From: Botryococcus braunii
Lineage: Eukaryota > Chlorophyta > Trebouxiophyceae
DNA: 64,000 bases
Assembly: GCA_002005505.1 (NCBI GenBank)
Contig: MVGU01001454.1
Span: 50,146-114,145 of the forward strand
Reading direction: 5' to 3'
The position numbers and the translations under genes were made by a program. Shown here piece by piece: positions 51,991 to 62,700 of the stretch (its first letter is position 1; each line of letters begins with the position of its first letter). The notes under the pieces were generated by a model. It saw only the letters and a program-made list of their open reading frames with translations. It searched no databases and was not told the DNA's origin.

Positions 51991-53760
51991 AGTGTCAATG
52001 TGGATTCTGTCAAGGGGTTTCTCAGCAGGTCTAGAGCTTTCTCCAAATGGGGACGTGCATGCTTCCCCTCAATGCATGCTTCACAGTACTTAGGACACTT
52101 TTCACAGGGGGACATCAAGGTGTCTAGGCCAGTAACCAGTTGCTCACTGCTCAGGCGTTTCATCCAGGGGTCTCCTGGGTGTCCCAATCTGCTGTGCCAC
52201 AGGAAACGTTTGGCACAGTCGTGCTTAGACCTTTGGAGCATTTCTTCTTCAAGGCAGCTGTCACTGAATAATGAACCTTCACTGGTGCTACTGGGAGACA
52301 GTTGTGGATATAATAGAGACCATTCTCTGGTTTCACAGGCATCTGCCAACCACTCGGTCCTGAGACAGCAGTGAAGGCTCCCAGTCTATCTGTACTGAAC
52401 CAGATTCCATCACGCAGAGCAGCAGATACTGAGAGAATATTGGTGGTGGCTGAGGGAACACACTGGACATGATGCAGCCACACTGGAATATGCTGAGAGG
52501 ACATGAGACACACTGACCCAGTAGCAACAATACCCCCAGTGGCATCAGATGTAGCAAGCAGCAGTGGAATAGGATGGTCATGTACTGTAGGGGCATGCAG
52601 CAGGGAAAGGTTGTTCACGAGATGTACAGATGCTCCACTGTCCACAAGCCACGACTGTTTGGACAGTTGGTGTTTACTGCCATCCAGCACATTATAAGAT
52701 ACCACGTATGGCATACCTTCTGAGGGAGGAGAAGGTGGGCCTGGAGGAGGGTGCAGTAGTGGGAACGCTCCAGTGCCTGGGAATGCATGCTGTACGCTTG
52801 GAGGTGGCTGGGGTGCACCAGGAAACGGTCCTTGGGGCCACATGGCAGCAAGTTGCTGTACAGCTGCCACCACATTGCGTTGTGTCTCTGCATCCCTTTT
52901 ACGTTTGCGGCAGTCTCTCCAAAAATGGCCTTTCCTGTGGCAGTAGTTGCACGTGCCTCTCACTTCTCCCCTTGATTCTGAGTCTGCTGGCTGTTTGGAG
53001 GGATTGGCCCCGCTAGTGGACAGGGCTGGAGCAGTCTCTCGTAGATCAGGCATTGCCTTCATCACCATGGCAGGCTGTTCTCCATCATCATTGTAGCCAG
53101 AGCCTCTGCAGTGGTGGAAATGAGAGCTGCCAGATCATCCAGGGGTAAGCTACTGCAGTGGGCAACAGCCCGGAGGATTAGCTGCTGCTGGCAGTCCCTG
53201 CACGATCTGGGGGCCACATGACCATCCAAGAGGTCATGTCCATTGCGTTTCAGGCAGCTTTTGAGATTTATCATTCTAGACACATACTGAGAGATCGTTT
53301 CTCCACGTCTCATCCCTTTGACATTTCCTTCAGCCAGTCTGCATTCGCTTGAGTGTTGTAACCACCAACAAATTTCTTGCAAATAAACAGATATGCATCA
53401 TATGCTGACGGCTTACTTGACACTTCTCCTAACCATTCCTCTGGAACTGACTCATACAGCAGAAGCATTGCAGCCGCATTATGGATAGTTCCAGGCATGG
53501 CTGACTGAATGGCAGGAAAGGAACCCTTGGCACTATTGGCAGCAGTGAAAGCATTGTCCCATACCACAAAATTTGTGCCATGACGTCCAGTTTAATATGC
53601 ACTTTGACTTGAGTGGCTATGACCTTGGGAAGTACATCTCCCTCGCCCTTTGATGTGCTGGGTGTACACGGCTGTCGTGTGGGAGACGATGTAGATGCTT
53701 CCTCTGTTGTGGGCTCCTCCTCAGATGGCTCCTTGATTTAGATCTCTTTCTCGCCATGCT
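51942..53760 (-). pseudogene. gag-pol: gag, protease and IN N-terminus of element E, frameshifted
   Basis: Four overlapping frames carry consecutive parts: gag core (53567-53310: VWDNAFTAANSAKGSFPAI; 53382-53062: GETISQYVSRMINLKSCLKR), zinc knuckle CNYCHRKGHFWRDC and protease WLVDSGASVHLVN (53068-52160), then integrase HHCC region (52349-51942: LWHSRLGHPGDPWMKRL; CEACIEGKHARP). Comparison with F shows the same order in a single frame, so E has at least four frameshifts here. The N-terminal start of gag is near 53755. Confidence 0.85.
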
Positions 53761-53764
53761 GATG

Positions 53765-54281
53765 TTACTCAGTCTGCGTTAGGTTCTGACCGCTGCGAGT
53801 CCCCGTCCTCGTCTCCGTTGTCTGTGTCCGTGCACCACTCCTCTGGGCTGAATCCTTTTCTGCTGCCCAGAAAGGAAAGTAGGAAGTCCTCGTCAAGAGT
53901 GGCGAGGCACACTCCACTGCTGTGTAGGCTGCCCTTTCTTCCCAATACTCGGGTTTGCTGGGTCCTCCGAGCTGTTGTAGGTGTCGTTCAAATAATGCTC
54001 GCGTGACAAGCCTGGGTCCGCGTTGATGAATGAACACTCCCACGCAGTTACTTTGTAGGCTGGTAAAGAATCGTGTCTGAACAGAGGCTGTTCGACTTTG
54101 CCCAGTCCGTACGCCGGCTGACAAAATCCTTCACTAGAAATGCTCGTTCTTCTGGTGTTCTCGGTCCCGTATCTCCTCCAGCTCTCCTCAGGCTATCATA
54201 TGTAGGTGGTGAAGGAGTTGGGGGAATAAAAGGTCTTTTACTGCCGGTCGACATCCTCCCGCTCTGCTTCGTTCGTCCCAT
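53765..54281 (-). pseudogene. Leader ORF1 of element E, frameshifted
   Basis: Homologue of the ORF at 58989-59513 in F. N-terminal part at 54281-54048 (MGRTKQSGRMSTGS, ERAFLVKDFV), remainder in another frame at 54124-53765 (RALFERHLQQLGGPS, YWEERAAYTAVE). At least one frameshift near 54060-54120. Confidence 0.75.
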
Positions 54282-54322
54282 CGTAGGCTCGGAACATACT
54301 TTCAGTTGCCCAGCTCAAGAGT

Positions 54323-54338
54323 TGGTGGGCCCATAACC
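54323..54338 (-). promoter_or_regulatory. Primer-binding site of E
   Basis: Minus strand GGTTATGGGCCCACCA directly after the 5' LTR: 16-nt complement of the anticodon arm of plant initiator tRNA-Met. Confidence 0.8.
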
Positions 54339-55065
54339 TGAACAATTCTGGGCGTAATGTTCCCTGTATGTCCCGGCACGAAGGGTGTTAAGCTCGGTCG
54401 GTCTCTTGCTGTGTGTAGGAGAGCAAGCAGAGCCCGACTATGTGTTGACACTTGAGGCAACTGATCAGAGATAAGCACCCGGAGTGCTCTTTCAGTCCCA
54501 AACAAGTCATTACATTGCTTCTTGCTCTCTCTCAACGCCAAGGATTCAAACTACCTCTTCTAAGCATCGACAGATAGTTCGCATTACCATTGTTCGATGA
54601 GTCAAGCATTCGCAACATTCTAATACACTTATCTAGACCTCTTCCTAATCAATTGTCCATGCAAGTTACACTGAGATGCAGCACTTCACCTGTATGTCCC
54701 GGCACGAAGGGTGTTAAGCTCGGTCGGGTCTCTTGCTGTGTGTAGGAGAGCAAGCAGAGCCCGACTGTGTGTTGACACTTGAGGCAACTGATCAGAGATA
54801 AGCACCCGGAGTGCTCTTTCAGTCCCAAACAAGTGCCGAGCCCTTCATGCCTGCTGCCTATATCCTTTCTTGCAAGAACGCGTCAAATTGCATTACTCTC
54901 TCTTTCTAAAATGGAATCAGTCCAGATCAATTATGGCAGAACTCTAGAGTTCTGCCATCCATTACTCTCCCTCTAAGATTGTTCACATTGATTGCTTTAA
55001 GGGAAGCCTGGCCACTATTACTCTTCTGAGGAAAGTCACTAATCTGTTCTTTCACTATTATAACA
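54339..55065 (-). repeat. 5' LTR of E with internal duplication
   Basis: 727 bp. The repeat copies start at about 54363 (R2) and 54691 (R1). Both carry TGTAGGAG, TTGACA and TGAGGC where both copies of the left LTR carry TGTCGGAG, TTGGCA and TGTGGC. Confidence 0.87.
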
Positions 55066-58000
55066 CATCTACTCTAGGAATTGCCTGCATCCTTGAGCTA
55101 CCAGCCTAGCCTTGAACCTCAGCACATTGCCATGGGCATCCATTTTCACGGAAAAGATCTAATGAACTGGAATCACCTTATGGCCACGAGGTCTAGGGAC
55201 ATACTCCATGACCTCGTGGGCATCCATGGAATTCTGCTCTTCTTGCATAGCAGCCTTCCAATATTCCCACTGAGGGACTTCTGTGCCTCCCTCAAGTTGG
55301 AAGGCACACTAATCTTCCCAAACCGTACCCCTGTGTGCTTCCCCTGATCTGGCTTGCTCTCACTCTCTCTTTCACCCACTACTCTTTCGCTGAATGTCGC
55401 CGCACTGCACCTGGGTGCAGGTTGTGAGGATTCTGACTTTCCTCGCTGCTCTCTCTCTCTTTTTGACTCACAGTTTGCCCTTTCGAGCTTACTGCTTCGC
55501 ACTCTCACATCGTCCTCCCAAACACAGGTATCTCTCGGAAAGCTCTTATAATTAGGCACATTCTCACACTGTCCGAGCTTCCGATTCACCTCCTCATCCA
55601 CACTCTTACATGTCTGACGGGTTTCAGCCACATCAGAGCTCTCACAAGCAGTTGAACCACTCTGCACAGCTTGGACACTTGGTCTGTCTTGGTGTTGTGC
55701 CCATGTCTCTCTCTCTCTCTGTCTGCTCCCCACCAAACATGAGCGCTGGGGCGCAGGCCCAGTCGCTCCCTCACAAGCAAGGCCCACACTTGTGTGGCTG
55801 GCACCACATTGTCTTTGGGCACAACAGACAGAACTCACATCTCTAACAATCCCCTCAGGCACTGGACAGGTCCCACCCATACTTCTCAGCTCGCTTGGAC
55901 CATTTTCAGTCTGATCAGAGACTGTCCCCCTCTCATCGCTCACATGTAGTTCAGGTCTCTCAGGATCCTGACCTCTTTCCTGCACTTCCCCTGGTCCCTG
56001 TGACTCGGAGTCACATTCAGTCACCCCCACTCGCTCACAGCTCTCTCCCTTCTCCTGTGCCAGCAGGAGCTCGCGAGCAGCAGTGCGATGCTCATAGCGT
56101 TGGGCCCGAGAGGGTCCATTCAAAGGCGGAATTTCAGGAGCAGGAGGTGTATTCCGGAGGGACTGCTGTGCTCGCTCCAAGGTCCGTTGATGCTGCCCAC
56201 TGTCAGAGCCTCCTCGCGCAAGTTGCTGCAGTGTATCCAGTGCCCCGGACTGGTCCAGATCCAGCTGCAGTGGTTTCTCACTTGGTCCATGACCAATTTC
56301 TGGAGCGCCCTCCTCTTGGGAAGACTTCCCCTGACATGCAGGCTCGGTTGCAGCTTGGTCAGGGGGTCCTGGGAGGGTGCTGTCAGGTCTGCTGCTGGGG
56401 CAGGGAGCTCTGACAACCTGATTCTGAGTGCTGCACTGAGGTGAGGAGACTGTCGGGTCGCTGATGTGCTGCTGAGCTGGCAAACCTTCAGGATAAGAGA
56501 ACTGTAGTGGCTGGTCAGGGAGGGTAGACATTCCCACCCGAGAGGCTCCTCGGATGTGTTCCACAAACTGGACATCTCTGCTCTCTCTCCAGACCCCCCC
56601 TCCCAGATAAATACGATATGCCTTGGACACTGGGGAATAACCAGTGAACATGCCAGGTACAGCCTTTGGTGCAAATACCCCCCTCTGCTGATCGGGCACA
56701 TGCACAAATGCCAGGCATCCCCACGTACGAAGAAGTGACACATCTGGCTTGTATCCCATGAATAATTCACAAGGAGTGAGAGGCCTGCCTGTACTGGGTC
56801 CCATATTCAGGAGGATGCAGGCTGTTTCTAGGGCCTCTTTCCACATGACTGGGCTGGCACCAGCAAAATTGAGGAGGGTTCTGGTTCGCTCCTTCAAGGT
56901 CCTGTTGGCTCTCTCTGCTATCCCGTTCCGCTGGGGAGTGTAGGGGGCAGACATCTCCAGTTTAGTGCCCTGAGATGCACAGAACTCCTTGAATCTGGAA
57001 TTAATAAATTCTGTGCCTCTGTCACACCGAATGCACTTGACAACTGTCCCTCTTTCTGTCTGCCAAAATAGGATCAGGTCCCTGACAACTGAGGCAATTA
57101 CATCCTTTGACTTTACTGGTAGGACAGCCTTCCATCCAGATGCCTCATCAGCTACAGTCACCCAAAAACGTTCTCCAGAGATGGCTGCTGGTGAGATGGG
57201 GCCCACAGTGTCAATATGGATTCTGTCAAGAGGATTTATTGCCAGCCTGGAACTTTCACCAAAGGGAGGACGGGTGTGCTTCCCCTCAATGCATGCTTCA
57301 CAATACTTCGGACAGTTCTCACAGGATGACAGGGAGGTATCAATGCCTGTGACCAGCTGTTCATTGCTCAGGCGCTGCATCCATGGTTCACCCGGATGTC
57401 CCATTCTGCTGTGCCACAGAAAGCGTTTTGCACAATCATGCTGCAGGTTCTTCTTGGATTTGTTCTTCACTGCAGCTGCCACTGGTAACGACCATTGTAC
57501 TGGGGGAACAGATAAGCAATCATGTACATAATAGAGACCTTTTTCTGCTCTAACAGGCATCTTCCAGCCATTCGGGCCAGAGACTGTGGTAAATGCACCC
57601 ATGCTGTCTGTGGTAAAGCAAGCTCCATCACGAAGGGCAGCAGAAACAGACAAGATGTTCATCGTTGCAGAGGGAACACACTGGACATGGTGCAGCCACA
57701 GTGGGATAGAATGCTGGTTCAATAGGCAGATTGATCCAGTGGCAGTGATTCCTCCTGTTGCATCAGACGTGGCCAGCTGCAGAGGGATAGGAGCAGCATG
57801 GACTGTGGGAGCATGTAACAGTGACAGATCATTGACAAGATGGACTGACGCTCCACTGTCTACCAACCAGGACTGTTTGGAAATTCTCCCCTTGCATGGT
57901 TTGAGAACATTATAGGATAACACGTGTGGCATACCTTCAGGTGGGGGAGAAGGTGGACCAGGTGGTGGGTGCAGCAGTGGGAACGCTCCCACTGCAGGGA

Positions 58001-58973
58001 AGACATGCTGGACTGCTGGTGGGGGCTGGGGTCCTCCAGGAAACTGACCTTGGGGCCACATGCCTGCCAGTTGCTGCACTGCTGCTACCACATTCCTCTG
58101 GGTTTCGGTGTCCCTCTGTCTCTTGCGGCAGTCTCTCCAGAAGTGTCCCCTTTTGTGGCAGTAGTTGCATGTACCACGTACTTCCCCCTTGGTCTCTGTG
58201 TCTGCAGGCTGTCTGGTCTGAGTCAAAGCACATGCAGTAGGGGCAGGGGCTGCAGCAGCCTGCACTGGTTGTGCAGTCATGACCAATGCAGGCAGATCTG
58301 GGTCATCATCGTAGCCCGTTGCATCTGCTGTGGTGGAGATGAGGTCTGCGAGTTGGTCCAAGGGATAAGCAACGGCTGTAGGCAGTAGTCCAGGGGGGTT
58401 GGCAGCTGCTGGCAGACCCTGCACAATCTGTGTGGCCACGTGCCTATCTAGAAGATCATGTCCATTTCGTTTCAAGCAACCTTTCAGATTGATAATCCTA
58501 TTGACATACTGAGAAATGGTTTCTCCTTGTTTCATGCCACGGGACATCTCCTTTAACCAGTCAGCATTGGCCTGAGTATTGTAGCCTCCCACAAACTTCC
58601 TACAAATATACACATATGCGTCATATGCCGATGGCTTACTTGACAGCTCCCCCAACCAGTCTTCTGGTACTGGCTCATACAGCAACAACAATGCTGCGGC
58701 ATTGTGGGTAGTCCCAGGCATAGCTTGTTGAATGGCTGGCAACGAACCCTTGGCATCATTTGCTGCAGTGAAAGCATTGTCCCACACCACAAAGTTCTGG
58801 CCCTTACGTTGCAGTTTTATATGTACCTTGACCTGAGTAGCAATAACCTTGGGAAGGGTGTCTCCTTCCCCTCTGGAGGTGCTGGGAGTGCAAGGCTCCC
58901 TGGTAGGAGTTGATGTGGACTCCTCTCCTGCTGACTTAGATTCTGAGCTGGTGCTGGTACCCTTCTTCATCAT
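55066..58973 (-). pseudogene. gag-pol: gag-pol of element F, truncated and frameshifted
   Basis: 1266 codons open from ATG 58973 (MMKKGTSTSSESKS). Gag (VWDNAFTAANDAKGSLPAI; GETISQYVNRIINLKGCLKR), zinc knuckle CNYCHKRGHFWRDC, protease WLVDSGASVHLVNDL, integrase with intact HHCC (LWHSRMGHPGEP; CEACIEGKHTRP), DDE region (RCDRGTEFINSRFKEF; PQRNGIAERANRTLKERT), then a long Ser/Glu/Gln-rich linker. A one-base loss near 55275 shifts the frame at the RT start, a TAG replaces Trp near 55159 (PVH-stop-IFSVK), and E interrupts at 55066. It was a typical copia polyprotein; now a 5' fragment. Confidence 0.9.
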
Positions 58974-58988
58974 GCTGTTGGGACCCTG

Positions 58989-59513
58989 TCAGTCGTCGCT
59001 CCTTTCTGACAGTCTGGAGTCTCCGTCCTCGTCCTCACTGTCGTCCTCTGTGACCCACTCGTCCACGTGAAATTCGCCCTCACCGTAGAGAATTAGACGA
59101 TCAATGAAGTCGTCTCCCAGGCTGCTCAAAGCTAGCTCAATCGCTGCGTAGGCGGCTTTCTCTGTCCAATAAGCTTCGTGCGATGGACCTCCCGTTTGCT
59201 GTAAGCACCTCTCAAAAATTGCTCTTGTCAGATATCCTGGCTCTCCGTTGATGAATGAGATTTCCCAAACAGTGAATTTATAAGCTGGATATATCGGAAA
59301 ACGCTCTCGGAACCACTGAGGGGGTGTGAGTGCTCCCCGTCCGTGAGCTTCGTGGACGAAGTCCTTCACCAGGAATGCTCGTTCTTCTATCGTCCGTGGT
59401 CCCTTTTCTCCTCCTGCCTTTCTTCGCTCGTTATATGTTGGAGGAGGAGGTGGAGGTGGAGGAGGTCTACTTCCGCCCGTGCTCATACGTCCGGTTGGTC
59501 TCTTTCGCGCCAT
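58989..59513 (-). CDS. Copia leader ORF1 of F, 174 residues, unknown family
   Basis: ATG 59513 (MARKRPTGRMSTGG) to TGA 58989. Basic N-terminus, a run of nine prolines, a compact middle (RTIEERAFLVKDFVHEAHGR; GYLTRAIFERCLQQTGGPS; AYWTEKAAYAAIELALSSLG) and a very acidic tail (DDSEDEDGD). It is open in F; homologues with lesions occur in E, G and H. It lies in the same frame as gag-pol with the stop TGA-C and five sense codons between them, so readthrough would make an ORF1-Gag-Pol fusion. It resembles no Gag domain I know; the basic-Pro-rich-acidic layout suggests an RNA- or protein-binding accessory factor, which is inference. Confidence 0.72.
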   Translation of the reverse strand: MARKRPTGRMSTGGSRPPPPPPPPPTYNERRKAGGEKGPRTIEERAFLVKDFVHEAHGRGALTPPQWFRERFPIYPAYKFTVWEISFINGEPGYLTRAIFERCLQQTGGPSHEAYWTEKAAYAAIELALSSLGDDFIDRLILYGEGEFHVDEWVTEDDSEDEDGDSRLSERSDD

Positions 59514-59568
59514 CGCAGACTACTTTGCCCAAGTCATACATTTTTTTTCATGCCTCAGCAGAAAAGTC

Positions 59569-59582
59569 GTGGGCCCATAACC
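59569..59582 (-). promoter_or_regulatory. Primer-binding site of F
   Basis: Minus strand GGTTATGGGCCCAC directly after the LTR; initiator tRNA-Met anticodon-arm type. Confidence 0.78.
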
Positions 59583-60311
59583 TGTAAACTTCTGAGTTCG
59601 GCGTTCCCTGTATGACCCGGCACGAGGGTGTTTAGCCCGGCGACACTCTTGTTGTGTGTCGAGTAACAAGCAGTGTCGACTGTGAATGAGATGACTTGAC
59701 TGGCAACAGTGAAGTAGCAAACACCCGAAGTGCTTTTGATGTCCCAATCAAGTCTTACAATGCTTATTGCTTTCTCTCATCACTCAGCAATTCAAACTAC
59801 TCTATCGACGAAGTTACTGATAGTGTGCATTACCGATGTCCGATGAGCTAAGCAGTAGCACCTTTCTATTACACATTATCTAGACCCTTTCCTAATCCAT
59901 TGTTCTTGTGCATGTGATGTCCTAACAGCAGTTTACCTGTATGACCCGGCACGAGGGTATTTAGCCCGGCGACACTCTTGTTGTGTGTCGAGTAACAAGC
60001 AGTGTCGACTGTGAATGAGATGACTTGACTGGCAACAGTGAAGTAGCAAACACCCGAAGTGCTTTTGATGTCCCAATCAAGTGCCTCAACCCTTCAAGCC
60101 AGGAGCATATATCCTTTCGAGCAAACCGTGTCTGATTACCTCATCCTCCATTGTTAACGTGCAATTGGTCTAGATTGGTTCTGGCAGAACTCCTAGGTTC
60201 TGCCACCTATTACTCATTTTAATAAGTGGTCTCACTGGTAATTGGAGCTGATCTGGCCACTATTACTCTTCTGAGGGAAAGGCACCAAAATGTTCAGTCA
60301 CTATTATAACA
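59583..60311 (-). repeat. 5' LTR of F with internal 146-bp duplication
   Basis: 729 bp. R1 59937-60082 and R2 59608-59753 are nearly identical. On the minus strand R1 ends CATACAG and is followed by GTAAACTG; R2 is followed by GGAACGCC. Confidence 0.88.
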
Positions 60312-61361
60312 ATACCACGTGTGGCATACCTTTAGTGGAGGAGAGGGTGGACCAGGTGGTGGGTGCAGTAGTGGAAAAACTCCAGCTGCAGGGAGACATG
60401 CTGAGCTGCTGGAGGGGGCTGGAGTCCTCCAGGAATGACCTTGGGGCCACATGCCAGCAGTTGCTGCACCGCTGCTACCACATTCCTCTGGGTTTCTGCG
60501 TCCCTCTGCCTCTTGCGGCAGTCTCTCCAGAAGTGCCCTTTTTGTGGCAGTAGTTGCACGTACCACGTACCTCCACCTTGGCTCTGTGTCTGCAGGCTGT
60601 CTGGTCTGAGTTGCAGCACATGCAGCAGGAGCATGGACTGCAGCAGCTGGGCTTGGCTGTGCTGTCATGACCACTGGAGGCTGATCTGGGTCATCGTTAT
60701 AGCCCATTGCTTCTGCTGTGGTGGAGATGAGGTCTGCCAGCTGGTTCAGGGGATACGCCACGGCTGTAGGCAGTAGTCCTGGGGAGTTGGCAGCTGCAGG
60801 CAGGCCCTGCACAATCTGTGTGGCCACGTGCCCATCCAGGAGATCATGTCCATTTCGTTTCAGGCAACCTTTCAGATTGATCATCCTATTGACGTACTGT
60901 GAAATTGTTTCACCTTGTTTCATGCCACGTGACATCTCTTTCAACCAGTCAGCATTAGCCTGAGGGTTGTAGCCTCCCACAAACTTCCTACAAATATGCA
61001 CATACGCGTCATATGCTGATGCTTTACTCGACAGCTCACCCAACCAGTCTTCAGGAACTGATTCATACAGTAACAACAATGCTGCAGCATTATGAGTAGT
61101 CCCAGGCATAGCTTCTTGAATGGCAGGCAAAGAGCCCTTTGCATCATTGGCTGCAGTAAAGGCATTGTCCCACACCACAAAGTTCTGACCTTTACGCTGC
61201 AGTTTTATATGGACCTTGACTTGTGTAGCAATGACCTTGGGGAGGGTGTCTCCTTCCCCCTTCGAAGTACTGGGAGTGCATGGTTCCCTGGTAGGGGTTG
61301 ATGTAGACTCCTCTCCTGCTGATTTGGATTCAGAGCTGGTGCTGGTACCCTTCTTCTTCAT
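60312..61361 (-). pseudogene. gag: gag of element G, truncated
   Basis: Starts MKKKGTSTSSESKS at 61361 and closely follows F: VWDNAFTAANDAKGSLPAI, GETISQYVNRMINLKGCLKR. A frameshift near 60575 precedes the zinc knuckle, whose second half (KGHFWRDCRKRQRD) is read in another frame. Cut at 60311 by the LTR of F. Confidence 0.85.
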
Positions 61362-61376
61362 GCTGTTTGGTGCTGG

Positions 61377-61898
61377 TCAGTCGTCGCTCCTTGCTGACAG
61401 TCTGGAGTCTCCGTCCTCGTCCTCACTGTCTTCCTCTGTGACCCACTCGTCCACGTGGAACTCGCCCTCGCCGTAGAGAATTAGTCTGTCAATGAAGTCG
61501 TCTCCCAGGCTGCTCAAGGCTAACTCAATGGCTGCGTAGGCTGCCTTCTCTGTCCAATATGCTTCGTGTGATGGTCCTCCCGTTTGCTGTAGGCACCTCT
61601 CAAAGATTGCGCGTTTCAGATATCCCGGCTCTCCGTTGATGAACGACACTTCCCACAGTGTAAATTTATAGGCTGGATATATGGGAAAGCGATCTTGGAA
61701 CCACTGAGGAGGCGTGAGTGCTCCCCGTCCGTGAGCTTCGTTGACGAAGTCCTTTACCAGAAATGCTCGTTCTTCAATCGTTCGTGGTCCTTTCTCTCCT
61801 CCTGCCTTTCTTTGCTAGTTATATGTTGGAGGAGGTGGAGGAGGAGGAGGTCTACCTCCGCCCGTGCTCATGCGTCCGCTTTGCCTCTTTCGCGCCAT
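61377..61898 (-). pseudogene. Copia leader ORF1 of G (one nonsense codon)
   Basis: 174 codons from ATG 61898 (MARKRQSGRMSTGG) to TGA 61377, with TAG at 61815-61817 where F has GAG. Same basic, poly-Pro, middle and acidic regions as in F, and the same 15-nt in-frame gap with TGA-C before gag. Confidence 0.8.
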
Positions 61899-61952
61899 TG
61901 CAGATTACTTTGCTCGAGTCATACATTTTCTTTTACATGCCCGCATAAGAGT

Positions 61953-61968
61953 TGGTGGGCCCATAACC
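61953..61968 (-). promoter_or_regulatory. Primer-binding site of G
   Basis: Minus strand GGTTATGGGCCCACCA, identical to that of E. Confidence 0.8.
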
Positions 61969-62700
61969 TGAAAACTTCTGAGCTTGGCGTTTCCTGTATG
62001 ACCCGGGCACGAAGGGTGATTAGCTCGTCGGCACTCTTGTTGTGTGTTGGAGAACAAGCAGTGACCGAATATGAATGAGGACTTGATAGGCAACAGTCAA
62101 GAGAGAAGCACCCGAAGTGCCTTTAATGTCCCAATCAAGTCATTACAATGCTACTTGCTTTCTCTCATCACTCCGTAATCCAAACTACTTAATCTACGCA
62201 ACTACCGATAGTCTGCATTACTAGTGTTCAATGAGCAAAAGCATTAGCACCAACTTAATAACATTACCTAGACCTCTTCCTAACCAATTGTCAATGATGC
62301 TTCTGTCACTCAACGTCAGATTACCTGTATGACCCGGGCACGAAGGGTGATTAGCTCGTCGGCACTCTTGTTGTGTGTAGGAGAACAAGCAGTGACCGAA
62401 TATGAATGAGGACTTGATAGGCAACAGTCAAGAGATAAGCACCCGAAGTGCCTTTAATGTCCCAATCAAGTGCCTCGCCCTTGCACGCCGGCGTCATAAA
62501 TCCTTTCAAGCAAACCGTGTCCAATTACCTCATTCTCCCTAATCTATGTGAAAGTGATCTAGATAGATTCTGGCAGAACTCCTAGGGTCTGCCACCTATT
62601 ACTCATTCTAATGAGTGTTCCCGCTGGTTAATCCGAGCTGATCTGGCCACTATTACTCTTCTGAGGAAAGGCACCAAAATGTTCTTTCACTATTATAACA
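61969..62700 (-). repeat. 5' LTR of G with internal 147-bp duplication
   Basis: 732 bp. R1 62325-62471 and R2 61994-62140 differ at about two positions. On the minus strand R1 is followed by GTAATCTG, R2 by GAAACGCC. Confidence 0.88.

Larger units (their letters stand above)
47766..55065 (-). mobile_element. Ty1/copia element E (minus strand) inserted in F
   Basis: 5' LTR 54339-55065, primer site 54323-54338, leader ORF and gag (broken) 54281-52160, pol 51990-48514, PPT about 48496-48510, 3' LTR 47766-48495. The right border lies inside RT of element F. Flanks CATCT (right) and ACAAC (left) do not match, and the two LTRs differ at several diagnostic sites, so E may be a recombinant between two copies. 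Confidence 0.85.
55066..60311 (-). mobile_element. Ty1/copia element F (minus strand), 3' part missing
   Basis: 5' LTR 59583-60311, primer site 59569-59582, ORF1 59513-58989, gag-protease-integrase 58973 to about 55280, RT start to 55066 where E inserted. The expected RT remainder, RNase H and 3' LTR are not present to the left of E. F itself sits in gag of G. Confidence 0.87.
60312..62700 (-). mobile_element. Ty1/copia element G (minus strand), only 5' part
   Basis: 5' LTR 61969-62700, primer site 61953-61968, ORF1 61898-61377 (nonsense), gag 61361 to 60312 where F inserted. Everything 3' of the gag/protease border is missing. G sits in ORF1 of H. Confidence 0.87.
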
